Of a stretch of DNA of 64,000 bases, positions 35,339 through 46,115 are shown piece after piece (the stretch's first letter is position 1; each line of letters opens with the position of its first letter). A model generated the notes under the pieces. That model was not told the origin of the DNA. It did no database searches and saw nothing but the letters and a program-made list of their open reading frames with translations. Origin of the DNA: Girardinichthys multiradiatus (taxonomy: Eukaryota > Chordata > Actinopteri > Cyprinodontiformes > Goodeidae). The stretch spans positions 9,792,125 to 9,856,124 of the forward strand of contig NC_061801.1 in assembly GCF_021462225.1 (NCBI RefSeq), in the 5' to 3' direction. Position numbers and translations under genes: made by a program.

Positions 35339-35442
35339 CATCCTTTGTCATCATCCTCTGCCAGCTCCTGCATATCCTCCTCCGTACCCTCAGTGATCGC
35401 TGATGACAGCTTGGACTTGAAGTTGTTGAGTAGGGCCATTGT
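35339..35442 (-). CDS. cwc27: cwc27 internal exon
   Basis: Minus-strand exon of 104 bp with acceptor TTGGCAG before 35442 and donor GTCAGT after 35339. It begins in phase 0 and encodes TMALLNNFKSKLSSAITEGT and then an acidic run EEDMQELAEDDDKG, ending with TG of the Trp codon completed in the last exon. The LALLNxFKSKL block followed by acidic residues and GW is the CWC27 C-terminal signature. The intron on its 5' side is only 103 bp, that on its 3' side 11,968 bp. Confidence 0.95.
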
Positions 35443-35545
35443 CTGCCAAGTCATTACAGATTCATTTAAGCTTTCACAGAATCATAAATGAAGCAGCTCA
35501 AACGAATGAATCTTGGTAAACAAGATGTCCTGTTTGATTCTTCAC

Positions 35546-35652
35546 CTGTTCCTCTCTGTTGGAACCTTTTTTCCGTTTTTGTTTCCTGAGCTCTTCATAC
35601 TTCTTTCTTCCCTCCAGGTACTCAGCAACGGCCTCGCTGGTTGGCTTTTTCT
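35546..35652 (-). CDS. cwc27: cwc27 internal exon
   Basis: Minus-strand exon of 107 bp with acceptor TAATACAG and donor GTGAAG. It takes one base from the previous exon (G plus AG gives Glu) and encodes KKPTSEAVAEYLEGRKKYEE then LRKQKRKKGSNREEQ, ending in phase 0. This is the charged, probably helical segment before the LALLN block in CWC27. Phase agreement with exons on both sides is exact. The intron upstream is 24,936 bp. Confidence 0.95.
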
Positions 35653-36376
35653 CTGTATTAGACACAGATATAAGAGCTTCAAGAGCTGGCGGCCATTCAT
35701 TTTTTATTCCATCTTAACTCTACTATTAGGCGGAAACCAAATGAAGGGTGCAAAATACACGGCATAAAAAACCCAGGATGCACAAACACACAACTTACAG
35801 AATATATGGTAAATATAACAATCTTCAAAACACAAAAAACAAAATTTCCAATACAAAAAACCAAAATGTTAATTAGTAAAATCAGTTTAACACTACAGAT
35901 ACTCTAAGCCAGTTTTCGTTTTGTGACAATTGAGTAATTGATCATTTTATGAATTATGGAGTCTTTAAAATGCCTGAATCTTATGTATAATTATATGACG
36001 ACGTGTTTGGTTTCCTAATTATGTCCAGTAGACCAGTTATTAAGTATTAGTGATTATGACCCCTAATCAAACTAAAATAATATAATTCATTGGGGTCATG
36101 CAACCACATTTTTCTTACTGTCGACTTTAAGAAAATGATTTTAAAAAAACATTAAATCATAATCAATGCAGGTACAAAAGGTTCCCATGACCAGATATCT
36201 CATGGCAAATGGCTCCTTATCATACCTGATAGTCAGGTTAGGAACTACCAAAATTAAAAAGGTACAAAGTACAGAAGGGTGGAAATGAACAGAAGATTGG
36301 GTATAAAATAAGCTTTAATTAAAGTATTTTCAGAGTGGTTAAGCTATTGATTCTACTCACAATATGTGAACTGGTC
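35653..36376. other. cwc27 intron, no other feature
   Basis: AT-rich intronic sequence between the cwc27 acceptor and the inverted retroelement copy. Confidence 0.5.
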
Positions 36377-36903
36377 TTTTTTTTTTTTTTTTAAACGGTG
36401 TCCTGTCCAGAGGAGCACTCAAAATTGTTGTCTGAGTGCCAAGGAAAAGCCTAACAGATTTAATTTCACAAATGGAGCATTACGGCTAACACTTTAATGC
36501 TCTGCTTGATATTTATAAAAGAAACGTTATTAGAAACTGCTTTAACATTGTTTCAATTCTTACAGACACGGAGGAAATGAAAAAGAAAAAAAAAGCACGA
36601 AAGAGAGAGAGGTGGGGCAAAAAGGAAAAAGGGAGAGAAGGAGAAAAAAATGAAGGAGCTGAAGAAGGATGAAGAGATTACAAAATTACACCCTGATTGC
36701 TTCTACACCTGCAGAAACATATATAATTACAGCATTGTTACCAAAAATGCACGGTACTTATGAATGCAAGATGTATTTAGTGGTAACTGCGGCTCAATAG
36801 CTAGCTTTCACGTGACGTCACATAGCTATGCCGCGAGAGCGCGGAATGCAGATGGAGGGCAGGAAATGAAGTAGCCGAGGATTTGCCATCTGTAAACACG
36901 CAC

Positions 36904-37114
36904 ATGTTTTGTGCCGTTTACGGCTGCTCCAATTGCTCCAGCAGAGAAAAGGAAAAGCATTATTATCGAGTGCCATAGGTTGTCATTCATAAAGGTGAAA
37001 GATGTAAAAAACTAACTGAAAAATGACTTAAAAAGTTGATTACAAATCTAAATCTGCGGTCGGGAGGAGCAGAGTCTGCTAATGTGAGTGTCTGTAGCAA
37101 CCACTTCGTCAGCA
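36904..37114 (+). pseudogene. THAP zinc-finger exon, degenerate
   Basis: From ATG at 36904 the frame reads MFCAVYGCSNCSSREKEKHY then YRVP, a stop, VVIHKGERCKKLTEK, a stop, and later VSVCSNHFVS directly before a GTAAGT donor at 37115. The Cys-x4-Cys start, the RxP segment and the CSxHF end are the C2CH layout of THAP domains, the DNA-binding domain of P-element-type transposases and related host proteins. Two in-frame stops (codons 25 and 42) and loss of the expected Trp make it dead. In THAP genes this first exon normally ends in the glycine following FVS, matching the phase here. Confidence 0.8.
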
Positions 37115-37300
37115 GTAAGTAGCAGTCCAACTTCTTTTTTTCTGGTTCTGTTTACCATTAGCTTGTCGTGAAATGCATATTTATGTAGTAATGATTGTTA
37201 AGTTAATGTAGCCGTAGAGAGGCGTTGTATGTTTGTTTTAGCCACTACTGCTAACCGCTAACATCTCCACTAATATATGAATATATGAACTAACACTCAC

Positions 37301-37510
37301 CTTGGCATAGACCAAACGATAATTATCGCGGAGCCGTTTGCTGTCGAGGTTCTGGACCCACCCGCTGACAAAAACGTTTTATGCCTCCAGACTTTTGTAG
37401 GCTTTCATCTGCTGTTTAGTGTAGTAAGACGTTTGAAGTGCCAGATAGTTCATGATATCAACAGCCTCGATTAACGGCAAATTTTGAGGTTCTCTCGAAA
37501 ACTCACTCAT
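37301..37510 (-). pseudogene. N-terminal exon of YqaJ-type nuclease-like protein, degenerate
   Basis: On the minus strand an ATG at 37510 opens a 70-codon exon ending in AAG before a GTGAGT donor (37300-37295). It reads MSEFSREPQNLPLIEAVDIM, NYLALQTSYYTKQQMKAYKS, LEA, a stop at codon 44, NVFVSGWVQNLDSKRLRDNY, RLVYAK. I recall this N-terminus from multi-copy uncharacterised fish proteins that continue into a SWIM-type finger and a YqaJ-like (lambda exonuclease-type) domain; neither of those domains is present here. The recollection cannot be checked without a search. The single stop replaces the Tyr of the expected EAYN. Confidence 0.6.
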
Positions 37511-38740
37511 CTTGATGAGATTCAGGTCACATCCAACATATCTGTGAATTAACTGTTTGTATCTTCGCCTGGAACTGGATCTAAATCCCTACAATACGGA
37601 CTCTCCGCAACGGTTGCCTCCATTGACATTTTACTTCATGCCCTCCATCTGAAATCGTGCCCTCTTCGCGCATCATCACAATCACGTGACTGAAACCCGG
37701 CTATATAGAATATTACTGCGGCTGCTGGGTGGTTCCCCATACAGTCCCACCGTCACGCGTACACATAAAAAACGGACCCACGCACCCAACGTAAAGACAC
37801 ACAACAATGGATGTTGTACACTCACACTCCCCATACATACTCCCAGGTCCGGGTGCCGTTACCACATTGGGGCAACCAGCACCCGGACCCAGGAGGTAGT
37901 CCCCTTTCCTCCGGGCTGGAGACAGGCAGACCGCCCTAGCACCAGCCCAGATTAGTGCCGGCATCGCCCGAACCCCAGTGACCCCAGCCCGGACCCAAAC
38001 CCCCAATCCCCGACCCCAGTCCCCAACGACCCCCATCCCCATCTGGAGAGGGGGCCATGTACAAAAGAGGAGTCTACCTGATCCAAACAAGCCCGCCAAC
38101 CAGAGCTGGCACAGGATGAAACAGTCCCAACCCCCCCCAATGAATTCTGATCTCAACTCCATGAGCCCCACACCCCTCATGAACCCCAACATGAATTTCC
38201 CCAGAGAGCCACCCCCAACCAGGACACAGATGTCGAACACATGCCCCCAATCTAAATGCCATGAATCCCCTCCCCACAGGGGCATACCCCCACAGATAAG
38301 CCCTATCCCTGAAAAGTCAACAAAGATACACCCAAATAGCGCAGGCTCCCCATACAGCCTTGCTCCAAGCACCCCCACCGCATCCTGCCCCCCACCACAT
38401 ATAGCGTGCTGCGTCAGCAAAACAAGGGCCCTGCGCAACACCACCCCAGCCTCCGCCCAAAGGCGTAACAATGCAGACACCACCAAACACCGTGCCCACA
38501 ACGGAACCCCTGACCCCACACCAAGACGGGACAAACTCACCCGACAAGAGGTTCCCAACCAGCGGCAAGCACCCAGGGCCGGCGGCCCCCACCACGCCCC
38601 CCGCAACCACACAAACACACCACATCACCACCACTGAAACAATAGCCCAGGGAGAAACATTAACCAGCTCATCTCCACTATCACTGCTCAGCCAATACAA
38701 ATGCCGGTGACCCCACATCTAAAAAAGAGGTCACAACCGA

Positions 38741-38984
38741 CTTCACCTTGAGAAACACCAATAAGTTTTGTTATCGTGTTGTTTGATATCATTACATCCC
38801 AGTGTATCCCAGTCAGAAAATGGCAACCATAAACTTAAGCAGTAGAAATATGTATAATATCACATATTTAGCAATAATAGACAGATGTCTCCCACAAAAC
38901 TGAAACAGTTTATTTACTTAGTTTTCAAACATGAAAATATCTAACTAAAAGGAAATTGTGCATTGGGTGTATCAGAAATGGATA
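38741..38984. other. No gene seen
   Basis: AT-rich spacer between the C-rich retroelement and the LINE end. Confidence 0.45.
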
Positions 38985-39700
38985 AGAAGCTGAGTACAGG
39001 GAGCTGGTGGACCGCTTTGTGGCATGGTGTGGAAACAATCATCTCATCTTGAACGTGACTAAAACAAAGGAGATGATTGTAGACTTTGAGAGAAACAGGA
39101 ATAGGTCAAACACTGTTTCCATCATGGGAGAAGAAGTGGAGGTGGTGGAGGAGTATGAATACCTCGATATTCAACTGGACAGCAGACTGGAGTGGAGATG
39201 CAACTGTGAAGACGTCTACAACAAGAGACAGAGCAAACTGTATTTCTTGAGGAAGCTTAGGTCTTTAGGTGCTTGCAGCAAGATGCTGCATATCTTCTAT
39301 AAGTCTGTTGTGGAGAGTGTCATCTCTTCTGCCATCATCTACTTTGGTAGCAGCATTAGAGCCAGGGGCTCAACTTTAGAGCTCAACAAGCTGATAAAGA
39401 AGGCTGGCTCTGTTCTGGGGACTCCTCTAGAATCTCTGGAGATCATTGTGCAAATAAGGAGTCTTCATAAAATGAAGAACATTATGGAGAACCCTGGGCA
39501 TCCACTTCATGAGACTGTCCTACAACAACAGTGTCTTCAGTCAGAGGCTTCTTCAAATCTGTAAAACAGACCACTACAGGAGATCCTTCCTGCCCACAGC
39601 CATCAGCATCTACAACGGCTCTTTGAAAAAAACCTGCATAATATGAGCTACAACAACATTACATTTCCGTTTGGGATGAAAAAAGTATTTTTGAACTGAA
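38985..39700 (+). mobile_element. CR1/Rex1-like LINE, 3' end (truncated)
   Basis: Plus-strand copy of the LINE end seen at 13546-14330, with an open frame 39007-39564 containing DRFVAWCGNNHLILNVTKTK, MGEEVEVVEEYEYLDIQLD and FYKSVVESVISSAI, and a 3' tail TTGAACTGAACTGAA at 39690-39705. It starts within a few bases of the truncation point of the other copy. In both loci the LINE lies at the same side of the G-rich retroelement. Confidence 0.8.
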
Positions 39701-39834
39701 CTGAAAGATGTGGCAACCATGGATTGTTCAAAATGTGCTTAGTTTTTAGACATTAAACCTGAACAACACGGAAAGAAACACTGAATGTGATGTCATGTGG
39801 ACTTGTTCTGCTAAACAAATGAGCTGATAAATAC

Positions 39835-40110
39835 AGTTGTGTGAAAGGTGTTTTGAGTCCTTACAGATTTCTTCTGTTTTTGCTTTTCTGTCACATTTCT
39901 GTGTTCCAGATCTTTGTAGAAATATGGATATCAGACAAAAAAAGCCAGAGTAAATACAAAAAGCACTTTTGAAATGATGATTTCATTCAGAAGATAAAAA
40001 GGCTAGTCAAACCAACCTGGCCGTCTGAGAAAAAGTAATTTCACCCACTTGTTGACAACAAGTGGGGGCAAAAACATATACAATCTGTAAAGAGACAAAC
40101 ACTTTTTCAC
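39835..40110. mobile_element. Tc1-type terminal remnant
   Basis: ACAGTTGTGTGAAAGGTG, CTTTTCTGTCACATTT and CTGAGAAAAAGTAATTTCAC follow the terminal-repeat layout of the Tc1 family at 23720-24790. An 11-bp perfect palindrome (CCCACTTGTTG at 40044, complement at 40056) lies where the two ends appear joined, as in a near-complete internal deletion. Confidence 0.5.
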
Positions 40111-40224
40111 AACATTGAATTTATTTTTGTATCATTTTGTAATCTGATTGGTTACAAAAAGCATTCTGAGAAAACAAAGTGAAATGTACCAGTTCAGTTA
40201 TAATTGAAACCAGATATTTACATA

Positions 40225-41995
40225 CAGGGGTTGGACAATGAAACTGAAACACCTGGTTTTAGACCACAATAATTTATTAGTATGGTGTAGGGCCTCCTTT
40301 TGCGGCCAATGCAGTGTCAATTTGTCTTGGGAATGACATATACTGGTCCTTCTCAAAAATATTTATCACAATATTAGCATATTGTAATAAAGTTCATTAT
40401 TTTCCATAATGTCATGATGAAAATTTAACATTCATATATTTTAGATTCATTGCACACTAACTGAAATATTTCAGGTCTTTTATTGTCTTAATACGGATGA
40501 TTTTGGCATACAGCTCATGAAAACCCAAAATTCCTATCTCACAAAATTAGCATATCATTAAAAGGGTCTCTAAACAAGCTATGAACCTAATCATCTGAAT
40601 CAACGAGTTAACTCTAAACACCTGCAAAAGATTCCTGAGGCCTTTAAAACTCCCAGCCTGGTTCATCACTCAAAACCCCAATCATGGGTAAGACTGCCGA
40701 CCTGACTGCTGTCCAGAAGGCCACTATTGACACCCTCAAGCAAGAGGGTAAGACACAGAAAGAAATTTCTGAACGAATAGGCTGTTCCCAGAGTGCTGTA
40801 TCAAGGCACCTCAGCAGTCATTTCTGCAAAAGGATTCCCGACCAAGTATTGAGTGCATAACTGTACATGATTATTTGAAGGTTGACGTTTTTTGTATTAA
40901 AAACACTTTTCTTTTATTGGTCGGATGAAATATGCTAATTTTGTGAGATAGGAATTTTGGGTTTTCATGAGCTGTATGCCAAAATAATCCGTATTAAGAC
41001 AATAAAAGACCTGAAATATTTCAGTTAGTGTGCAATGAATCTAAAATATATGAATGTTAAATTTTCATCATGACATTATGGAAAATAATGAACTTTATCA
41101 CAATATGCTAATATTTTGAGAAGGACCTGTACAAGTCCCGCATAGTGGTCAGAGGGATTTTAAGCCATTCTTCTTGCAGGATAGTGGCCAGGTCACTACG
41201 TGATACTGGTGGAGGAAAACGTTTCCTGACTCGCTCTTCCAAAACACCCCAAAGTGGCTCAATAATATTTAGATCTGGTGACTGTGCAGGCCATGGGAGA
41301 TGTTCAACTTCACTTTCATGTTCATCAAACCAATCTTTCACCAGTCTTGCACACAGCAAATTGGTGCATTGTCATCCTGATACACGGCACCGCCTTCAGG
41401 ATACAATGTTTGAACCATTGGATGCACATGGTCCTCAAGAATGGTTTGGTAGTCCTTGGCAGTGCCCATCTAGCACAAGTATTGGGCCAAGGGAATGCCA
41501 TGATATGGCAGCCCAAACCATCACTGATCCACCCCCATGCTTCACTCTGGGCATGCAACAGTCTGGGTGGTACGCTTCTTTGGGGCTTCTCCACACCGTA
41601 ACTCTCCCGGATGTGGGCAAAACAGTAAAGGTGGACTCATCAGAGAACAATACATGTTTCACATTGTCCACAGCCCAAGATTTGCGCTCCTTGCACCATT
41701 GAAACCGACGTTTGGCATTGGCATGAGTGACCAAAGGTTTGGCTATAGCAGCCCGGCCGTGTATATTGACCCTGTGGAGCTCCCGATGGACTGTTCTGGT
41801 GGAAACAGGAGAGTTGAGGTGCACATTTAATTCTGCCATGATTTAGGCAGCTGGGGTTTTTATGTTTTTTGGATACAATCCGGGTTAGCACCCGAACATC
41901 CCTTTCAGACAACTTCCTCTTGCATCCACAGTTAATCCTGTTGGATGTGGTTCGTCCTTCTTGGTGGTATGCTGACATTACATCAACTGCTCAGA
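40225..41995 (-). mobile_element. Second Tc1 family, decayed, interrupted by another Tc1
   Basis: The left end starts CAGGGGTTGGACAATGAAAC after a TA. The minus strand encodes, in several frames: MSAYHQEGRTTSNRINCGCK start region near 41978, KRKLSERDVRVLTRIV, HVLFSDESTFTVLPTSGRVT (first Asp), RVKHGGGSVMVWAAIS, the DDNAP block with a frameshift near 41360, and HLPWPAQSPDLNIIEPLWG with the catalytic Glu. The right terminal repeat is not found, so that end is lost near 41995. A different Tc1 element is inserted at a TA at 40341. Another fragment of this family is at 58819-59107. Confidence 0.82.
40343..41129 (+). mobile_element. Internally deleted Tc1 derivative inside a Tc1
   Basis: Starts CTGGTCCTTCTC and ends GAGAAGGACCTG between TA dinucleotides (40341-40342, 41130-41131), with the same roughly 210-bp inverted repeats as the array at 53895-58816. 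The transposase frame starts at 40684 (MGKTADLTAVQKATIDTLKQ) but after the RHLS segment jumps directly to the last codons before the stop, removing most of the DNA-binding and all of the catalytic domain. The join shows a 2-base AG microhomology. The left repeat also has a small insertion near 40359. It could move only with transposase from a full copy. Confidence 0.88.
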
Positions 41996-42699
41996 CGCAC
42001 AAACATTTCCCACAAAACACACAAAACAATACCACCATGACCATGAAACAGCGTATTTGGTTCTGACATTTATTGACTGTCCTTAACCGCGAATTAGAGT
42101 CTGCAGGAGGAGGGAGCAGGCAGAAAGCAGCTGCCCGTAATCAAACTGTCTGCCTCAGACCAAACGGGAGGAAGTCCCTGTGTGTCTGCGGAGCACAAAT
42201 ATCCAATCTAAAACTAACTTAACCGCGGTTAAAAGTCCGCAGTTATGTGCTTTAAAGTCTGTGTCCTTATTATTTCTATGGCTGAGACAAAAACTTCCTC
42301 ATAAAATTGGAACTTCTTCAGGAAAACTCTGGAGCTTGACCAGTCCAAACAGCAGCGTCTCTCCTCGCTGCTTCTCCTGCCATCCCCCACCCAAGTGGAA
42401 TGGCGCAGCAGAAACCTAAAACGAGCCTGTGGAAAAGGGGGGTTTTTGTCGCAGTTTGTGCCCGTCCTGTCATTCAGCAAATAAAGCCAAGCCACTCTCT
42501 TGATTGCATCTGTCATTGTACACTAGAGACCGGCAAAGGAAAATGACCAAGAGTAGCTCCTCCTAACGCGCGTCAGTCCACTCTTTGCTCAGATGCGTCT
42601 AGAGCATCTTACTTCAAAGTGCATAAGTGTCCAACTTGAGGCAATGGACGTCTTTTTGACACTGAAATCGCGTTCAGTCTGAACTAATAAGGGATATTA
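41996..42699. other. No gene seen
   Basis: Unassigned; possibly the left part of the hAT-type element that follows, whose left terminus I cannot place. Confidence 0.4.
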
Positions 42700-42705
42700 G
42701 CAGCT

Positions 42706-44040
42706 ATGGATGAAGAAGGCGAGGGGAAAGACGTGCCGCCAAGACAGATTGAAAGCGTCAAAAGTGTGGGCCCACTTTAAACTAAACAGAAAAGAAAACA
42801 GTGCAGTGCAAGATGGATCTGGCATATCATAACAGCATGTCCTCAATGCTGCAACACCTCAGCAGGAAATCTGTGGTCGTTAGTGTAGCATTTGGCATGT
42901 TATACATGTACAAGGAAATACATTTTGCCTAGCGTTATGTACTCGCTGATTAAGAAGAATAGTGACATTATTCATAGTGGCTACCTGGCAAGAAAATAAC
43001 ACAAGGCACTACTGCTAGTGTCAGACATAATTGAAGATAAAAGCACAGCAACATATGAACGGCTTGAACTAAAAACCGTTTATTTCCTGATGTGCTTCAG
43101 CCTTCATTTTTGGAGATACTTAGAGTGAATATTGCTAGTTAAAAAATAGTGGTAGTCAGTATGGTTTTCATTTTTATGGCTGGCACCAAACTTCTGTTTT
43201 GGAAGCTGTCAATTGCCTTTATTTTCTATAAGTGTAGTATTTGTTTACAGCTCACAGTCAAAATAAAATTTTTGCAAACAATGGACCAACATAATAATAA
43301 TATAGTCTTAACTAAAGCATGAACAAATGTTTGCTATTTACAATAACTCAACAAAATTCAGTTCTTTGTAGCCAAATTTCTGAACTCAAACCTATTTACT
43401 TCCCCACTGCTAACATTACAAAGATCACATTTACTTTTGTAATCTGTAAAAACTATGCAAGATTCAGACTCTTTTGTAATGCTAAAATGCTTGTATTTAT
43501 TGCAACTTCGAACCTCACATATATACATAAAAAAATCAAGTAATTCAAGCTTAAAATGCATTAATCACGTATTTACTTTTACTGCAGTAGGGTTCATCAG
43601 TAGGAGTGAACCTTCACAAAATTAAATAAATGTACAAGTTTTTTTTTCATACTTCAAACTTGAGACTGAAATTCTAGTGTAATATCTGTAAAAGGCAGTC
43701 AGTGTTTACTAATATGCCTCCGTTTAGGTTTGCTATCTAATTTTTAAGTTGATGGGAGATCTTTTATTTCTCATCTGTTTTTGCACTTTAGAAAAAGAGC
43801 AAGATATTTTTCATATTTCAGACTTAAAACTAAAGGTGATGTTAGAATCTTCTTGCATTTTAAGCAATAAAATGTTATTTAAAAACAAATAGAATTTTTA
43901 CTTGCATTTTCTCTTTCATATATTTCTACTATCTTAAGTTGCTACAGCAAAACAGAATTTTTATTTGATTACTCGATTAATCGTCAGAATAATCGATAGA
44001 ATACGCAATTGCAAAAAATAATCATTTACACCAGCCCTAC
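42706..44040 (+). mobile_element. hAT-type element remnant with BED-finger start
   Basis: From an ATG at 42706 (MDEEGEGKDVPPRQIES), then after a 1-base shift SVWAHFKLNRKENSAV and after another shift MDLAYHNSMSSMLQHLSRKS: together the W-x-HF ... C ... L-x-HL-x-RK pattern of a BED zinc finger at the start of hAT transposases; the Cys pair is damaged. The rest is non-coding. The right end at 43975-44040 (GATTAATCG, AATCGATAGAATAC, CAGCCCTAC) resembles the terminal region of a hAT family in fish whose end reads CAGCCCTA. Confidence 0.6.
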
Positions 44041-44560
44041 AACAGACACAGGGACAAAAATTTTTATATCATCAGATAAAACTAAAATTGAAGCATTTGG
44101 CCATAATTATCATTTGGAGGGAAAAGGGAGAGGCTTGCAAACTTCAGAATAGATCCCAACTCCGAAGTAGGAGCGACGGCTTCATGTCCTTTGGGTGTTT
44201 TTCTGCAGGAATCTTCCAAATGGACAATAAGCATTAAGTGATTAAGGAGGACCAAGTCAATGTTTTGAAGTAACCATCACGAAGCCCTGAACTCAGTCCA
44301 AATGAGAATTTTTGGCCAGAACTAAGGCAGTTTACAAACTAGTGAGACTCAAAACATTTGACCCAAATCATACAGTTTAAAAGGCAATGCTGTGAACACT
44401 AAGGAAATGTATGCAAAGTTTTTTAATTTGCTGAAGTTTCTCTAATATCACTCATAATTCTGTAATTTAGCAAATAAAAATAAAATTAATACTAACCTAC
44501 CTAAAATAGGGAACTTTTTGTTTGTTTGATTTGTCAGACAGTAAGGAAAAAACAAGATTA
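44041..44560 (+). mobile_element. Degenerate Tc1-type element
   Basis: Plus strand keeps the DET block (TCAGATAAAACTAAAATTGA, read as SDKTKIEAFGHNYHL), a decayed GVFLQE region, and a block around SPELSPNENFWPEL near 44290-44320 including the catalytic Glu. The first Asp triplet is preserved but the motif reads SDKT. No open frame remains. Confidence 0.6.
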
Positions 44561-45239
44561 CATGTCTTTTCATCCAGTGTACGTAAATATGTGGCTTCAA
44601 CTATAAATGGGATGCAGTATTGTTAGACACCATTTGAACGGCATCAGGCACAGTTGAGTGTTAGTAGGGCAGATTTTCTGACATCAGTGGCCTCTGCTTG
44701 AACCCTGACATTTACATCACGAGTAAAAATGTTGACGGCATTTTTCTTTTGGATGAAATATACCTAAAAAAAAAACAAAGTCGAAAGACATATTTTTGAA
44801 GACAGCTGTGAATGTAACTGATCTAGAAACACACTAGGAGAGGTAAGAAGGTGAAGGAGTCTGCTGTCAGGTTGATGTGTTTGGATCCACATAGCTCACT
44901 GTCGCTGAGATATAGTGGACTGATGCTCCGACCCACTTAGCCCCTCACTCTGTCTTGGTCAGAGATGACATAACAACAGTAATGAAAGAAAACAACAAAG
45001 AGAGAAGTCTAGATCTAAATCAGTGACATCAGTATTCAGTTGAACTCCAAATGATTCATTCTCCTGGCAGACTTAGATCTAAAAGTACTTTTATTCAACC
45101 AAGAAGGTTATACCAATAATAAAATAATTGTTTTGATTTACATTTGATTAAAAAAATAGTATGTTGAAAATTTACATCATTCTCCACAGTCAAGAGACAA
45201 ATCTTTATTGGCATTACATCAATGAAGCTCTTTTTATCA
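44561..45239. other. No gene seen
   Basis: AT-rich intronic sequence without recognised features. Confidence 0.45.
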
Positions 45240-46110
45240 TTGCTGAGTAGCTTCTAGGTATTTTTATCATTTAGCTTTAGTGATGAGCTCCAAGTATTTG
45301 AGGCTGGAGGGTCTCCTCGGAATCACCCTAATCCTTATGTCCCTTCACAGATTCTCGATCTGATTCAAGTCGGGACTCTGGTGGAGTCACTCCAAAACAT
45401 TAATATCACATCTAGTCAGAAGAAACATGTTTGCAAAATAAAAAATACTGTAAATCTAAATTTATTTTGCCCAGAACTGTACATCAGGCATAATTTTCAG
45501 ATAAATAAGAGAGTATACAATGACCTGATTACCTAAAAGCAACTCAATAATGTTAAGAACACCAATTTGATTTCATCATATTCTCTGCAAATCCAGTTTT
45601 CTGGCCTGTTCCTCTTTCCAATATTATGGTAGGTCATCAGGTTAACATTAATGCGTTTCAATATTTGTTTAATCAGATGCAGAAGAAGTGCCAGAGTGAC
45701 CACAGTTTACTCCTGAATAAAGACTGCTGTTTGGAAATAGTTGTGGTCCCAGAAAACAGTCATCATCTGAATACCCGCGAAGCACCACCCATCTTTCTTT
45801 TTAAAGCAAAGCTGTTTTGAACCAAATGACATCAAGCTGTGAGAATTACTGCATCTGACAGGGAAATAAACAGGCTACCACAGGCTTTCCCTTAGGGGTG
45901 GATAATACAACTAATTAGGTGGCTACTATAACCTTGTCGGACCACCAGTGTGATTTTACAGAAAAAGCTGAACAAAATATGAGATTCTTCTCAAAACAAC
46001 CTCTCACTCTAAAACTACTCATCTTAAATCTGTTGAAAAACTCCTCCACAACTTTGTCCCTGACTTGTCTGCTGTGTTCCTTGGTCTTCATGACCAAGGA
46101 ACACAGCATG
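45240..46110 (-). mobile_element. Scattered Tc1-type remnants
   Basis: Minus-strand Tc1 pieces: a GATTCTCGATCTGATTCAAG block at 45350 (the PIENLW region) and an N-terminal block 46025-46091 (AACTCCTCCACAACTTTGTC, then the MKTKEH-type start). The catalytic centre is missing. Right of it lies a pair of perfect hairpins. Confidence 0.6.
46071..46107. repeat. Perfect hairpin, 16-bp arms
   Basis: GCTGTGTTCCTTGGTC (46071-46086) and its exact complement (46092-46107) around a 5-base loop. One arm is the Tc1 transposase start region; the other is an inverted local copy. Confidence 0.9.
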
Positions 46111-46115
46111 GATAA

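Larger units (their letters stand above)
36795..37714. mobile_element. DNA transposon remnant with THAP and YqaJ-type first exons
   Basis: The 920-bp insert is flanked by the direct repeat ACTGCGGCT (36786-36794 and 37715-37723) and interrupts the C-rich retroelement. Its ends form an imperfect inverted repeat of roughly 75-90 bp, sharing TTTCA-CACGTGA, then CAGATGGAGGGCA and TGAAGTA in the same order. Two degenerate coding exons lie just inside the ends and point toward each other. About 186 bp of non-coding sequence separates them. I read this as an internally deleted derivative of a larger element that carried two convergent genes. The 8-9 bp duplication fits P-like elements, but other superfamilies are possible. 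Confidence 0.75.
36377..38740 (-). mobile_element. G-rich retroelement, inverted copy (C-rich on plus)
   Basis: Reverse-oriented copy of the 14331-16395 element. Its 3' end is the T-run 36377-36392 (poly(A) on minus); the pyrimidine/purine-rich block with GGTGGGGCAAAAAGG at 36610 and ATGAATGCAAGATG at 36760 match 15960-16150; the C-rich part 37725-38740 matches about 14395-15330. Relative to the other copy about 0.6 kb is absent in the middle, and a 920-bp transposon is inserted at 36795-37714. Long C-rich open frames (up to 219 and 301 codons) are composition-driven; I recognise no domain. Confidence 0.75.
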
